Of a stretch of DNA of 43,777 nucleotides, positions 26,279 to 35,368 are shown piece by piece. This DNA is from Nostoc sp. LEGE 12450 (GTDB lineage Bacteria; Cyanobacteriota; Cyanobacteriia; Cyanobacteriales; Nostocaceae). Location: the NCBI RefSeq assembly GCF_015206895.1, contig NZ_JADEXU010000060.1, positions 1 to 43,777 on the forward strand, in the 5' to 3' direction. The notes under the pieces were generated by a model. That model had not been told where the DNA came from, did no database searches, and saw only the letters and a program-made list of their open reading frames with translations. Positions within the stretch are counted from its first letter, which is position 1; each line of letters opens with the position of its first letter. A program made the translations under genes and the position numbers.

Positions 26279-26300
26279 TCGCAAAGCCCAAAACAAGAAT

Positions 26301-26624
26301 TTAGGCATCTTCAAGTTCAAATTGAGCTACCGTAACAGCATTAAAAGCGAATGCCAAAACTAATGGCATCGGCGACTGAAACCAAAAGGTAAAAAGAACA
26401 GCTATGATTGTGCCAATCACTGCGGACATCGACCACAATCTTTCTTCAAAGGTCAATCCCTTCTCAGCTTTAATCCCTCTGAGAACATTAACTGGGATTG
26501 GTTCTGGCATTACCCCACCCGGAGGAAAAGCCCAGAAGTTGTTACGTCGCTCAACAAATAAATCTGTCCAGCCATTTTCTTGGCACCATGCCTCAATCCA
26601 TTGAAGTGAGTAATGATTCATCAT
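26301..26624 (-). CDS. Conserved cyanobacterial small membrane protein
   Basis: 107 residues. A soluble N-terminal half (WIEAWCQENGWTDLFVERRNNFWAFPPGGVMPEP) precedes two hydrophobic segments (about 66-83 and 86-101) and an acidic ELEDA end. The compact aromatic-rich sequence looks strongly conserved, but I cannot name a family. It is followed by a good hairpin terminator. Confidence 0.65.
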   Translation of the reverse strand: MMNHYSLQWIEAWCQENGWTDLFVERRNNFWAFPPGGVMPEPIPVNVLRGIKAEKGLTFEERLWSMSAVIGTIIAVLFTFWFQSPMPLVLAFAFNAVTVAQFELEDA

Positions 26625-27353
26625 CGGGTTTGGGAGTTCGGTTTGTGGAAGTTGTGTACTCGGTGAATGTAAACTCTTGGAGATTCCTGAAGAACTAACT
26701 AATCGCTATAAAATTAACGCTAATTATCCAATTTTGAAGCTTTGTTAAGCACTGGGAACGCTTAGAATTGCGCTCAAACCTTGCTTTCACTAATTAAAAG
26801 ATTAGCAGTTGATGGGGGCTGTTTAATTTAAAAGACAATAAACTTTACTTGGAAAGTTGTAAGTCAAGAATTGTAAATAAGTTGGTGAGTATTACTGCTT
26901 AATAAAACTCTTTATATCCTGAAATTCAAATCTAAAAATGAATAATTGTGAACAAATCAACAAGTGTTAGGCATCGTCTGCTGTAGATATTGTTTTATCA
27001 AGCAAAAATATTCCTTTAGAGTTAGAGATTTCAAATTCTCTCATCATTAAGAGTGATATTATGCTCCCCTTCTATGTTTTGCTAAAGCTTGCTTGATGTG
27101 ACAAGTAATTTATACTCAATCATTGCGATCGCTATTTCGTAATTATCATCCTGCTTTAGTGCGATCGCTCCTAGATTGCCTTTCTCTACCCAAAGTCGCA
27201 GGCATAATTTTGCTCAAAGTGAGAAGCTTATACCCTTTTTGCGTTACAAAATATTAAGCAAGGGAAATACACATCCCCCAAATCCAGTAGCAAGGCTGCG
27301 AGTCTCAATTAGAATCAGCCAGTCTTGCTAATATTTAAATGCGGTAAGCTTAA
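26625..27353. other. Gene-free stretch, 729 bases
   Basis: Between divergent genes. Two HIP1 octamers near 27126 and 27161 are the only recognisable marks. I see no open frame, RNA signature or inverted repeat of note; the ends should carry the two divergent promoters. Confidence 0.45.
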
Positions 27354-27878
27354 ATGCAGCGATTAGACACCAAATTGACTCTCGATATATTTTGGCGGCA
27401 AGGGTTGGCGTTCCTTCTCGGAATTATTATCTGGTGCGTGGCTGACCCCGCGCTGGCAGTAGACTGGACTCATCCCCTCTCATTTAGCAATGCAGAGTTG
27501 TCAAGACGTGATTTTTCTGGTGACAGTTTGCAAGCTGCGGAGTTTTCTAACGCCAATATGGAACTGGCTAACTTTTCAAACGCTGATTTGCGGGGAGCAG
27601 TCATGAGTGCTTCGGTGATGACAAAAGCAAATCTCCACGGAGCAGATTTAACGAATGCAATGGTCGATCAGGTAAACTTGACTAAGGCCGATTTGAGTGA
27701 TGCAGTTTTCAAAGAAGCTCTTTTGCTCCGTGCCATCTTTAATGATGTGAATATAGACGGTGCAGATTTTACAGATGCAATTTTGGATCGGGCACAAATC
27801 AAAGAACTGTGTACAAAAGCCAGTGGTGTGAATTCCAAAACAGGTGTGCAAACTCGTGAATCTCTAGGATGTCAATGA
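27354..27878 (+). CDS. Pentapeptide-repeat protein, exported (probably lumenal)
   Basis: 174 residues. The signal peptide (about 1-36, ending PALAV) is followed by about 15 pentapeptide repeats of the A(D/N)LXX type (about 45-150: ANFSNADLRGA, ANLHGADLTNA, ADFTDA), forming a right-handed quadrilateral beta helix. Two Cys flank a C-terminal tail (ELCTKASG...LGCQ), a likely disulfide, as in thylakoid-lumen pentapeptide proteins. Its stop overlaps the purK start. Confidence 0.85.
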   Translation: MQRLDTKLTLDIFWRQGLAFLLGIIIWCVADPALAVDWTHPLSFSNAELSRRDFSGDSLQAAEFSNANMELANFSNADLRGAVMSASVMTKANLHGADLTNAMVDQVNLTKADLSDAVFKEALLLRAIFNDVNIDGADFTDAILDRAQIKELCTKASGVNSKTGVQTRESLGCQ

Positions 27879-29029
27879 AACGTGTTGGTGTAATTGGTGG
27901 TGGACAACTTGCCTGGATGATGGCGGATGCAGCAGAGAAGCTAGGAGTAGAATTAGTAGTACAAACTCCTAGCGAACACGACCCGGCCGTGTCAATCGCT
28001 CAGGAAACTGTTTTCGCCCCAGTTGATGACGCAAGTGCCACAGAAATATTAGCTCAAAAATGTGATGTTATCACTTTTGAAAATGAATTTGTTAATCTAC
28101 AAGCTTTATCTCTTTTAGCACAGCAAGGTGTTTTTTTCCGTCCCAGCTTAGAAGCTTTAGCTCCACTTTTAGATAAATATCATCAGCGTTGCTATTTACG
28201 CGACTTGGGCTTACCAGTTCCTCAATTTTTCGCCCTTGACGAGGTGGAAAATCTCAAATCAAAAATAGAATATCTAGGTTTTCCAGTAGTTTTGAAATCC
28301 CGCCGTCATGGTTATGACGGTCAAGGTACTTTCATAATTCAGGATTTTGCTAGTTTAGAGCAAAAGCTAAGTGATGAAACCACAACACAAACTTTAAATC
28401 AATTACTATTCTTGTTAGAAGAATTTGTTCCCTTTGAAAGAGAACTAGCAATAATTGCAGCGCGTTCTGTGGAGGGAGAGATTGTAACTTACCCAGTAGT
28501 GGAAACCCAACAAGAACAACAAGTATGTCGGCGGGTAATTGCTCCTGCTGATATTACACCCAATCAAGTAGCAGAAATAGAAGCGATCGCACATACTCTA
28601 TTAAATAGCCTAGAAGTAGTCGGAATCTTTGGAATTGAGCTATTTCTCAGGCATGATGGCAAAGTGCTGGTAAATGAAATTGCGCCTCGTACCCACAATT
28701 CTGGGCATTTTTCTATTGACGCTTGTGAAACCTCTCAATTTGAGCAGCACCTCAGAGCAGTTTGTGGTTTACCTTTAGGGAATCCAGCTTTGCAGTGTGC
28801 TGGTGCTGTGATGGTCAACCTGCTAGGGTATGAAAATTCTCACAGCGACTACCAAAGCCAGCGTCAAGAAATAGCGGAGATTCCCCAGGCGCACGTTCAC
28901 TGGTATGGGAAGACAGAATCACGTCCTGGGCGAAAGTTAGGGCATGTTACGGTTTTGCTGGATAATCAGAATAGAGAATCGGCAAGTGCCATCGCCCACA
29001 CCATAGAATCTATCTGGTATCCCAGGTAA
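27875..29029 (+). CDS. purK: 5-(carboxyamino)imidazole ribonucleotide synthase
   Basis: ATP-grasp enzyme of purine synthesis that converts AIR and bicarbonate to N5-CAIR. I favour ATG 27875, whose ATGA overlaps the previous stop (384 residues); ATG 27869 two codons upstream is also possible. N-terminal GVIGGGQLAWMM, then FPVVLKSRRHGYDGQGT and the ATP-grasp ends EIAPRTHNSGHFSIDAC are diagnostic. It is followed by the 6S RNA gene, the conserved purK-ssaA linkage of cyanobacteria. Confidence 0.95.
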   Translation: MKRVGVIGGGQLAWMMADAAEKLGVELVVQTPSEHDPAVSIAQETVFAPVDDASATEILAQKCDVITFENEFVNLQALSLLAQQGVFFRPSLEALAPLLDKYHQRCYLRDLGLPVPQFFALDEVENLKSKIEYLGFPVVLKSRRHGYDGQGTFIIQDFASLEQKLSDETTTQTLNQLLFLLEEFVPFERELAIIAARSVEGEIVTYPVVETQQEQQVCRRVIAPADITPNQVAEIEAIAHTLLNSLEVVGIFGIELFLRHDGKVLVNEIAPRTHNSGHFSIDACETSQFEQHLRAVCGLPLGNPALQCAGAVMVNLLGYENSHSDYQSQRQEIAEIPQAHVHWYGKTESRPGRKLGHVTVLLDNQNRESASAIAHTIESIWYPR

Positions 29030-29077
29030 ATTAAGCAGAAACTTTCGATGTTGAACACACAACATCTTTTGAAAAGC

Positions 29078-29083
29078 TATAAT
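29078..29083 (+). promoter_or_regulatory. -10 element of the 6S RNA gene
   Basis: A perfect TATAAT at 29078-29083 places the transcript start at about 29089-29091, where the closing stem of the predicted 6S RNA begins. No good -35 is visible at standard spacing. Confidence 0.55.
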
Positions 29084-29088
29084 GAGTG

Positions 29089-29273
29089 AGTTGCACTACG
29101 ACGTTGGTGACTGCCATCAAGTTTTTTGATCTATGCCTTTAATGACAAGGGAGTCAACTGTTCTCGTGGCAGTATACCGGGCATGTACCCGGAAACTTTA
29201 AACGAGGAATTTAGGTTCCCACCTGGATAAACCCAGGTCATAAACTTAGGTAAAACGGCGTCGCGGTGAACTT
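29089..29273 (+). ncRNA. ssaA: 6S RNA
   Basis: 6S RNA binds and modulates RNA polymerase by mimicking an open promoter. Evidence: position right after purK, as in Synechococcus and Synechocystis; a length of about 185; the two ends pair as a closing stem (AGTT-CAC-CGACG region at 29089-29103 with CGTCGCGGTGAACT at 29259-29272); and internal hairpins CCGGG...CCCGG (about 29179-29194) and ACCTGG...CCAGGT (about 29221-29238). Ends are approximate. Confidence 0.8.
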
Positions 29274-29282
29274 AAAATTATT

Positions 29283-29313
29283 AGCTCCCAAAATCAGTTA
29301 GAATTTGGGAGCT
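29283..29313 (+). terminator. Rho-independent-like terminator of the 6S RNA region
   Basis: AGCTCCCAAA (29283-29292) and TTTGGGAGCT (29304-29313) form a 10-bp perfect stem with an 11-nt loop followed by TTAATTATTT. Confidence 0.75.
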
Positions 29314-29420
29314 TTAATTATTTAAATGATTATTACTTGTAGTAAAAACCAGAAATCCTAAACTAACGTGATGTCATGTTTAGTTGAGTACTTATTAAAC
29401 TTGAATAATTCCACTCCGCT

Positions 29421-29451
29421 TGTAGAGACGTAGCATTGCTACGTCTCTACA
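29421..29451. repeat. Palindromic repeat of the GTAGAGACG family
   Basis: A 31-base near-perfect palindrome with 15-bp arms (TGTAGAGACGTAGCA / TGCTACGTCTCTACA) around one base. The rest of 29314-29605 holds no gene. Confidence 0.85.
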
Positions 29452-29629
29452 TTCATTTTTGGAGATGTATTTTTAACATCTGCTACCAGGTTGTTCAGTA
29501 CAATATGTTATCGATTCCTTTCTCATCATAAAATTAATTCCTTCTGCTATCTCAAAATAAGTAAACTGACAGTAAATATTGCCATGTTTTTGGGAAAACT
29601 AAATAGTGAAGTCTCAAGAATTAAGCCGT

Positions 29630-32600
29630 ATGGTCAGCATTCCCGGATATCACGTTAGCAAAGAACTCTACAATGGTTCTCGAACCTTGGTTTATTGTGC
29701 TAATCGAGAAAATGACCAAAAATCTGTGGTGATTAAGCTGATGAAAACTGTTTATCCCAGTTTCATTGAATTGATACAGTTTCGGAACCAGTTCACCATC
29801 GCCAAAAACTTAAATCTACCTGGAATCATTCAAACATACAACCTGGAAACCTATCAGAATGGCTATGCGTTAGTGATGGAAGACTTTGGGGGAATTTCTC
29901 TCAAAGATTATTTGACCTCTGTAGAGACGCGATATATCGTGTCTCTACAAGAGTTTTTACAAGTAGCGATCGCACTGTGCAATACATTAGATATTCTAAT
30001 TCGCCATCGGGTCATTCACAAAGATATTAAACCCGCCAATATTTTAATCAATCCACAAACTAAAGAAGTTAAGCTAATAGACTTTAGTATTGCATCTCTG
30101 TTGCCACGGGAAACTCAAATTTTGATGAGTCCTAATGTGCTAGAAGGAACACTCAGCTATTTATCACCAGAGCAAACTGGACGAATGAATCGGGGAATTG
30201 ACTACCGGACTGATTTTTATTCTCTAGGTGTAACTTTTTACGAGTTATTAACAGGGCAATTACCATTTCAATCGCACGATCCGATGGAATTGCTACATTG
30301 TCATATTGCAAAACTTCCGCTTTTAGTACATGAGATTAATCCGCAAATTGCGCCTGTACTCTCATCCATTGTGAATAAACTGATGGCGAAAAATGCCGAA
30401 GACCGCTATCAGAGCGCATTTGGGCTGAAATATGATTTAGAAAATTGTTTACATCAGCTAAAAGAAACGGGGGAAATTGCAAGTTTTCCAATTGCTCAAC
30501 GGGATGTGTGCGATCGCTTTATTATCCCAGAAAAACTCTATGGTCGTGAGCCTGAAGTTGAAACTCTTCTCAAAGCCTTTGACCGCGTTACCAACAATCA
30601 GACAGAACTAATGTTAGTGGCTGGTTTTTCTGGTATTGGTAAAACTGCTTTGGTCAACGAGGTTCACAAACCCATTGTCCGACAAAGAGGTTACTTTATA
30701 AAAGGCAAATTTGACCAATTTAATCGTAATATTCCTTTCTCGGCTTTTGTCCAGGCATTTCGAGACTTAATGGGACAATTGCTCAGTGAAAGTGATACTC
30801 AATTGTCAACTTGGAAAAGTGAAATTTTACAAGTGCTGGGCGATCAGGGGCAAGTTATTCTTGAAGTAATTCCAGAACTCGAACAAATTATTGGTCAACA
30901 ACTACCTGCAACCGAACTTTCACCAAGCGCAGCACAAAATCGCTTTAATTTACTCTTTCAAAAATTCATTCAGGTATTCACCACAAAAGAACATCCACTA
31001 GTAATTTTCCTTGATGATTTGCAGTGGGCTGATTCTGCATCACTCAAATTGATGCAGTTGTTGATGAGCGAATCAGGAAGTGGAGCTTTACTTTTAATTG
31101 GAGCTTATCGAGATAATGAAGTATCTACCGCGCATCCGTTAATGTTGACTTTAGCGGATATTCGCAAAGCCAATGCTACGATTCATACTATTGCTTTAGC
31201 TCCGTTAAATAAAGCTAGTTTAAATCAATTGATGGTTGATACCTTTAGTTGTTCAAGTGAAATTGCCCAACCCCTAACGCAACTCGTCTATCAAAAAACT
31301 CAAGGCAATCCATTTTTTGCAACGCAATTTCTCAAAGCATTATATGAAGATGGACTGATTACTTTTAATTTTACTCACAGTTACTGGCAATGTGATATTG
31401 CTGCTGTGAAGGCACTTGCTCTGACCGATGATGTGGTAGAGTTCGTAGCGCTACAGTTGCAGAAGTTGCCAACAGCAACGCAAAATGTGTTGAAATTAGC
31501 CGCATGTATTGGCAACCAGTTTGATTTGCTAACCTTAGCAATTGTTTCTGAACAATCGGAAATTGAAACAGCAGCATCTTTATGGAAAGCTTTGCAAGAA
31601 GGGTTAGTTTTACCTACTAGCGAAGTTTATAAATTCTTTCAAGATAGTGGGCATGATTGTAACTCAAATCCTCTAAATTCCAATTTACAAGTCCCTATCT
31701 ACAAATTTTTACACGATCGCGTGCAGCAAGCTGCCTATTCGCTAATTCCAGATAAAGAGAAACAATTTACCCATCTTAAAATTGGCCAATTACTCTTGCA
31801 AAATACTTCTGAGTCTCAGCAAGAGGAGCGAATTTTTGAGATTGTCAGTCAGTTGAATTGTGGAATAGCGCTAATCACCCAGCCAAGTGAACGTCAACAA
31901 TTAGCTCAGTTAAATTTGAATGCTGGTCGAAAAGCGAAAGAAGCTACTGCTTATGGTGCAGCAATTCATTATCTCAAGTCGGGAATGCAATTGCTGACAA
32001 TTAATAGTTGGAAAATCGCCTATGAACTGACTCGAAGTTTATACGAAGAAGCTGCCGAAGCTACCTTTCTCAACAATGAATTTGAGCAGATGGAATCTCT
32101 TATCCAGGTTGTCATGGAAGAAACAACCACCTTACTGGATAGGGTGAAAGTTTATGAAGTGCAACTCCAAGCCGATCAGGTGCGGAATCAATCATTCAAA
32201 GCGATCGCAACTGGGCGTGAACTTCTCGCTCAACTTGGGGTAACATTACCTGAATCAGTAACACCTCCAGACATTCAGCAATCTGTAGTCAACACGCTCT
32301 CCACCTTGGCTGGCAGAAGTATTGAGGGCTTAGTTGATTTGCCATTGATGAATGATCCCAAAGCTTTGGTTGCTTTGCGGATTATGGCTAGCATCGCTCC
32401 CGCCATCCATCAGGCTGCGCCTTATCTATTCCCAATTATTGCCTGCGAAGAGGTGAATTTATCTCTTAAATACGGCAATGCACCACTTTCTGCACCAGGG
32501 TATGCAGATTTTGGAATTGTACTTAATATTTGTAATCAACTCGAGTCAGGCTACGAATTTGGCCAGCTAGCTTTAATGCTTGTAGATAGATTTCAAGCAA

Positions 32601-35035
32601 AATCTGTTCAAAGCATGACTCTATTTAAGGTGGGTGCATTGAATCAATTTAATAAACAACATGTTCGCACCTCAATTAGTTTATTACAGGAATCTCATAG
32701 TCTTGGATTAGAAACAGGCGATTTTTTTCATGTGCTGACATCGATGATTTTCAAGTTATTTTATGTCTATTTAAGTGGCACAGAAGTTTTGGAAATTCTC
32801 TTAGCAGACATCAAAGCCTATGAGTCTAATTTTGACCGAAATCAGCGCTTACTAACTTGGTCGAATATAATTTGTCAAAGTATTAACAACTTAACCGAAT
32901 CTAGTGATAATCCAGAGTGCTTCATTGGTGAAGATTATCAAGATGAACAACTATTATCTGCGCTCATTAAAGAAAATGACGAATTAACACTCCATGTATT
33001 TTTCCTAAGTAAATTAACACTCAGTTATTTGTTTGAGAATTTTCCGGCAGCAGTTGAAAATGCAAATCAGGGAGAGCAATACCTTAACGGTGGCGCAGGA
33101 ATGTTATCTGTGCCTGTTTTCTACTACTACGATTCTTTATCTCGGCTTGCTGTCTATCCAACGGCGGAACCATCTCAACAAGAGCAATTACTCTTAAAGG
33201 TTGGCGAAAATCAGGAAAAATTGCAGTTTCGAGCCAACTTTGCACCGATGAATTTCCAGCACAAATTTGATTTGGTGGAAGCAGAACGCCATCGGGTTCT
33301 GGGCGAAAAAATGGCAGCAATGGAACTGTACGATCGCGCCATAACTCTAGCGAAAGAAAACGAATATATCCAAGAAGAAGCTTTGAGCAATGAGCTAGCT
33401 GCCAAGTTCTACCTAAACTGGGGCAAACAAAAAATCGCCCAAGTTTATATGCAAGAAGCTTATTACTGTTATGCTCGTTGGGGCGCTAAAACCAAAACTG
33501 AGGATTTAGAAAAACGCTATCCTCAACTTCTAGCTCCCATCTTACAAGGGCAGCATCATCACTTACAACTGAGTTCAACCATTGATGGCTCGTCATTCCC
33601 ACATCAAACCATCCACACAAATCTTTCTAGCAGCAGTATTTCTGAAGCCCTCGATTTTGCCACCATCTTTAAAGCCGCACAAGTTCTCTCCAGTGAAATT
33701 CAATTAGAGCAATTGCTCGCTACTCTTTTGCAAGTGGTAATGGAAAATGCTGGAGCGAAAAAAGCTGCCCTACTTGTACTCGAACAGGGCAACTTAGTGG
33801 TTAAAGCTGTAGCCACCATCAATGAAGGGGTGACTCTAGTATCTGTACCATTGTCAAGCAGCCAAAACATTCCGATCGCATTGGTAAACTATGTCAAACA
33901 CAGCTTAAAAACTGTGGTGCTGGATAATGCAACAGTAAAAAACGATTTTATTACTGACCAATATTTGATGCAGCAACAACCCAAAAGTGTGTTGTGTACG
34001 CCGATTTTGCGTCATGGCCAATTAATCGGGTTACTATATCTGGAAAATAAGTTAACGATTGGCGCATTTACAAGCGATCGCACCGAAGTTATCCAACTGC
34101 TATGCGCTCAAGCCGCCATCTCTCTAGAAAATGCCCGTCTTTATCAAGAATCTCAAAATTATGCTCATCAACTAGAGCGATCGCTACAAGAACTAGAGCA
34201 TACCCAACTACAAATGGTGCAAAATGAAAAAATGGCAACCTTGGGTAATTTGGTTGCTGGGGTGGCACATGAAATTAATAATCCCATTGGATTTTTGAAA
34301 GGCAGCCTTAACAATGCCGAAGAGTATATTCAAGACTTACTCGCCCATATCCAATGCTACCAACAACATCATCCCACTTCTGCGATCGCAGTCATTGAGC
34401 ATGGCGAAGAAATTGACCTAGAATTCTTGACTCAAGACTTACCAAAACTCGTAAGCTCAATGAAGGTGGCAAGCGAACGGATTAAAGACATTAGCATTAG
34501 TCTTCGCACTTTCTCCAGAGCCGATACAACCGAAAAAGTTGCTTGTAATCTCCACGAAGGGATTGAGAGTACGCTGTTGATTTTGAAGTATCGCCTCAAA
34601 GCTAACGAAAAGCGTCCAGCAATTGAAGTTATCACCGAATACGGTAAATTACCACTAGTAAAGTGCTTTTTAGGACAATTAAATCAAGTATTTATGAACA
34701 TCCTTGCTAATGCAATTGATGCCTTAGATACATCCAGTGAGGGGCTTTCTTTTGCTCAAGCGCAAGCCAACCATCACCAAATACTGATTCACACTGAAGT
34801 ATCCAGTGACAACAAGGTGACAATTCGCATCAAAGATAACGGTCAGGGGATGCCAGAGGAGATTAGAGCAAGGATCTTTGACCACCTGTTTACCACAAAA
34901 GAGGTTGGGAAGGGAACAGGATTAGGATTAGCGATCGCTCGTCAAATTGTCGAGGAAACCCATAATGGGCGGTTGAGGTGCAATTCTGTACTTGGTGAAG
35001 GAACAGAATTTGTCATTGAAATACCGGTGTTTTAA
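29630..35035 (+). CDS. Giant Ser/Thr kinase-AAA ATPase-GAF-histidine kinase
   Basis: About 1801 residues from ATG 29630 (MVSIPGYHVSKEL); GTG 29606 would add eight. Positions below count from 29606. Ser/Thr kinase domain (about 14-280) with HKDIKPANI (Asp140), DFS in place of DFG and SPEQTGRMNR. STAND/AAA ATPase with Walker A GFSGIGKTALV (Lys346) and Walker B LVIFLDDLQWAD. A helical repeat region (about 700-1280), a GAF domain (about 1350-1490), then a histidine kinase with His1555 in VAHEINNP, NAIDAL, DNGQGMP and GTGLGLAIA. This is the HstK-like two-kinase family of filamentous cyanobacteria. Input and partners are unknown, and no response regulator is adjacent. Confidence 0.93.
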   Translation: MVSIPGYHVSKELYNGSRTLVYCANRENDQKSVVIKLMKTVYPSFIELIQFRNQFTIAKNLNLPGIIQTYNLETYQNGYALVMEDFGGISLKDYLTSVETRYIVSLQEFLQVAIALCNTLDILIRHRVIHKDIKPANILINPQTKEVKLIDFSIASLLPRETQILMSPNVLEGTLSYLSPEQTGRMNRGIDYRTDFYSLGVTFYELLTGQLPFQSHDPMELLHCHIAKLPLLVHEINPQIAPVLSSIVNKLMAKNAEDRYQSAFGLKYDLENCLHQLKETGEIASFPIAQRDVCDRFIIPEKLYGREPEVETLLKAFDRVTNNQTELMLVAGFSGIGKTALVNEVHKPIVRQRGYFIKGKFDQFNRNIPFSAFVQAFRDLMGQLLSESDTQLSTWKSEILQVLGDQGQVILEVIPELEQIIGQQLPATELSPSAAQNRFNLLFQKFIQVFTTKEHPLVIFLDDLQWADSASLKLMQLLMSESGSGALLLIGAYRDNEVSTAHPLMLTLADIRKANATIHTIALAPLNKASLNQLMVDTFSCSSEIAQPLTQLVYQKTQGNPFFATQFLKALYEDGLITFNFTHSYWQCDIAAVKALALTDDVVEFVALQLQKLPTATQNVLKLAACIGNQFDLLTLAIVSEQSEIETAASLWKALQEGLVLPTSEVYKFFQDSGHDCNSNPLNSNLQVPIYKFLHDRVQQAAYSLIPDKEKQFTHLKIGQLLLQNTSESQQEERIFEIVSQLNCGIALITQPSERQQLAQLNLNAGRKAKEATAYGAAIHYLKSGMQLLTINSWKIAYELTRSLYEEAAEATFLNNEFEQMESLIQVVMEETTTLLDRVKVYEVQLQADQVRNQSFKAIATGRELLAQLGVTLPESVTPPDIQQSVVNTLSTLAGRSIEGLVDLPLMNDPKALVALRIMASIAPAIHQAAPYLFPIIACEEVNLSLKYGNAPLSAPGYADFGIVLNICNQLESGYEFGQLALMLVDRFQAKSVQSMTLFKVGALNQFNKQHVRTSISLLQESHSLGLETGDFFHVLTSMIFKLFYVYLSGTEVLEILLADIKAYESNFDRNQRLLTWSNIICQSINNLTESSDNPECFIGEDYQDEQLLSALIKENDELTLHVFFLSKLTLSYLFENFPAAVENANQGEQYLNGGAGMLSVPVFYYYDSLSRLAVYPTAEPSQQEQLLLKVGENQEKLQFRANFAPMNFQHKFDLVEAERHRVLGEKMAAMELYDRAITLAKENEYIQEEALSNELAAKFYLNWGKQKIAQVYMQEAYYCYARWGAKTKTEDLEKRYPQLLAPILQGQHHHLQLSSTIDGSSFPHQTIHTNLSSSSISEALDFATIFKAAQVLSSEIQLEQLLATLLQVVMENAGAKKAALLVLEQGNLVVKAVATINEGVTLVSVPLSSSQNIPIALVNYVKHSLKTVVLDNATVKNDFITDQYLMQQQPKSVLCTPILRHGQLIGLLYLENKLTIGAFTSDRTEVIQLLCAQAAISLENARLYQESQNYAHQLERSLQELEHTQLQMVQNEKMATLGNLVAGVAHEINNPIGFLKGSLNNAEEYIQDLLAHIQCYQQHHPTSAIAVIEHGEEIDLEFLTQDLPKLVSSMKVASERIKDISISLRTFSRADTTEKVACNLHEGIESTLLILKYRLKANEKRPAIEVITEYGKLPLVKCFLGQLNQVFMNILANAIDALDTSSEGLSFAQAQANHHQILIHTEVSSDNKVTIRIKDNGQGMPEEIRARIFDHLFTTKEVGKGTGLGLAIARQIVEETHNGRLRCNSVLGEGTEFVIEIPVF
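29921..29948 (+). repeat. Palindromic repeat inside the giant kinase gene
   Basis: GTAGAGAC-GCGATATATCGT-GTCTCTAC, a 28-bp palindrome with one mismatched pair, is read through in frame as SVETRYIVSL in the kinase N-lobe loop before the QEFLQVAIALC helix. It is the same repeat family found between genes at 3447, 29421 and 35159. Confidence 0.85.
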
Positions 35036-35060
35036 CTACAGTGTTTTACAAATACATAAG

Positions 35061-35190
35061 GTACACCGCCTCCCCAACCCTCCTCTTGGTAAGGGGCTAC
35101 GGTGTACACAAGTCGGAAATAATAGTTTGTCAAGGAATAATTGACGAGTACATTCTTTGTAGAGACGGCGATTTATCGCATCTCTCTAAC
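35061..35190. repeat. Dispersed repeats downstream of the giant kinase
   Basis: GTACACCG (35061) and CGGTGTAC (35100) bound a CTCCCC...GGGG hairpin; the right part is a copy of the 3249-3352 element end. GTAGAGACGGCGATTTATCG at 35159 is another GTAGAGACG-family copy. The rest of 35036-35368 shows no gene. Confidence 0.6.
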
Positions 35191-35368
35191 GTGTCAGTTT
35201 TTCAGACGCGTTGAAATCTGCTGTAATATTGCGATTTTCCTCTCAATGCATAAAGCTTCTAATTTTTCGGTAATCTGGAGGACAGCAATAGCACAATTTT
35301 ACTAAATCTGTATCACTTGATTCTAAATGAGGTATCGTTCAGAGTTAAGATGACACAATTGCATTGAA

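Larger units (their letters stand above)
25628..26300. other. Gene-free stretch with repeats
   Basis: Contains the promoter region of the oxidoreductase, a MITE-like element (25970-26073), a short hairpin (26078-26102), GC-rich repeat scraps near 26140 and an IR AACTGCTCTTG...CAAGAGCAGTTTT (about 26248-26275) that may terminate a transcript. No credible coding region is seen. Confidence 0.55.

Noticed and set aside
26625..27353. Searched for a tRNA or missed gene in the 729-base gap
   Set aside because: No cloverleaf elements such as GGTTCGA with paired arms and no frame with plausible coding character were seen.
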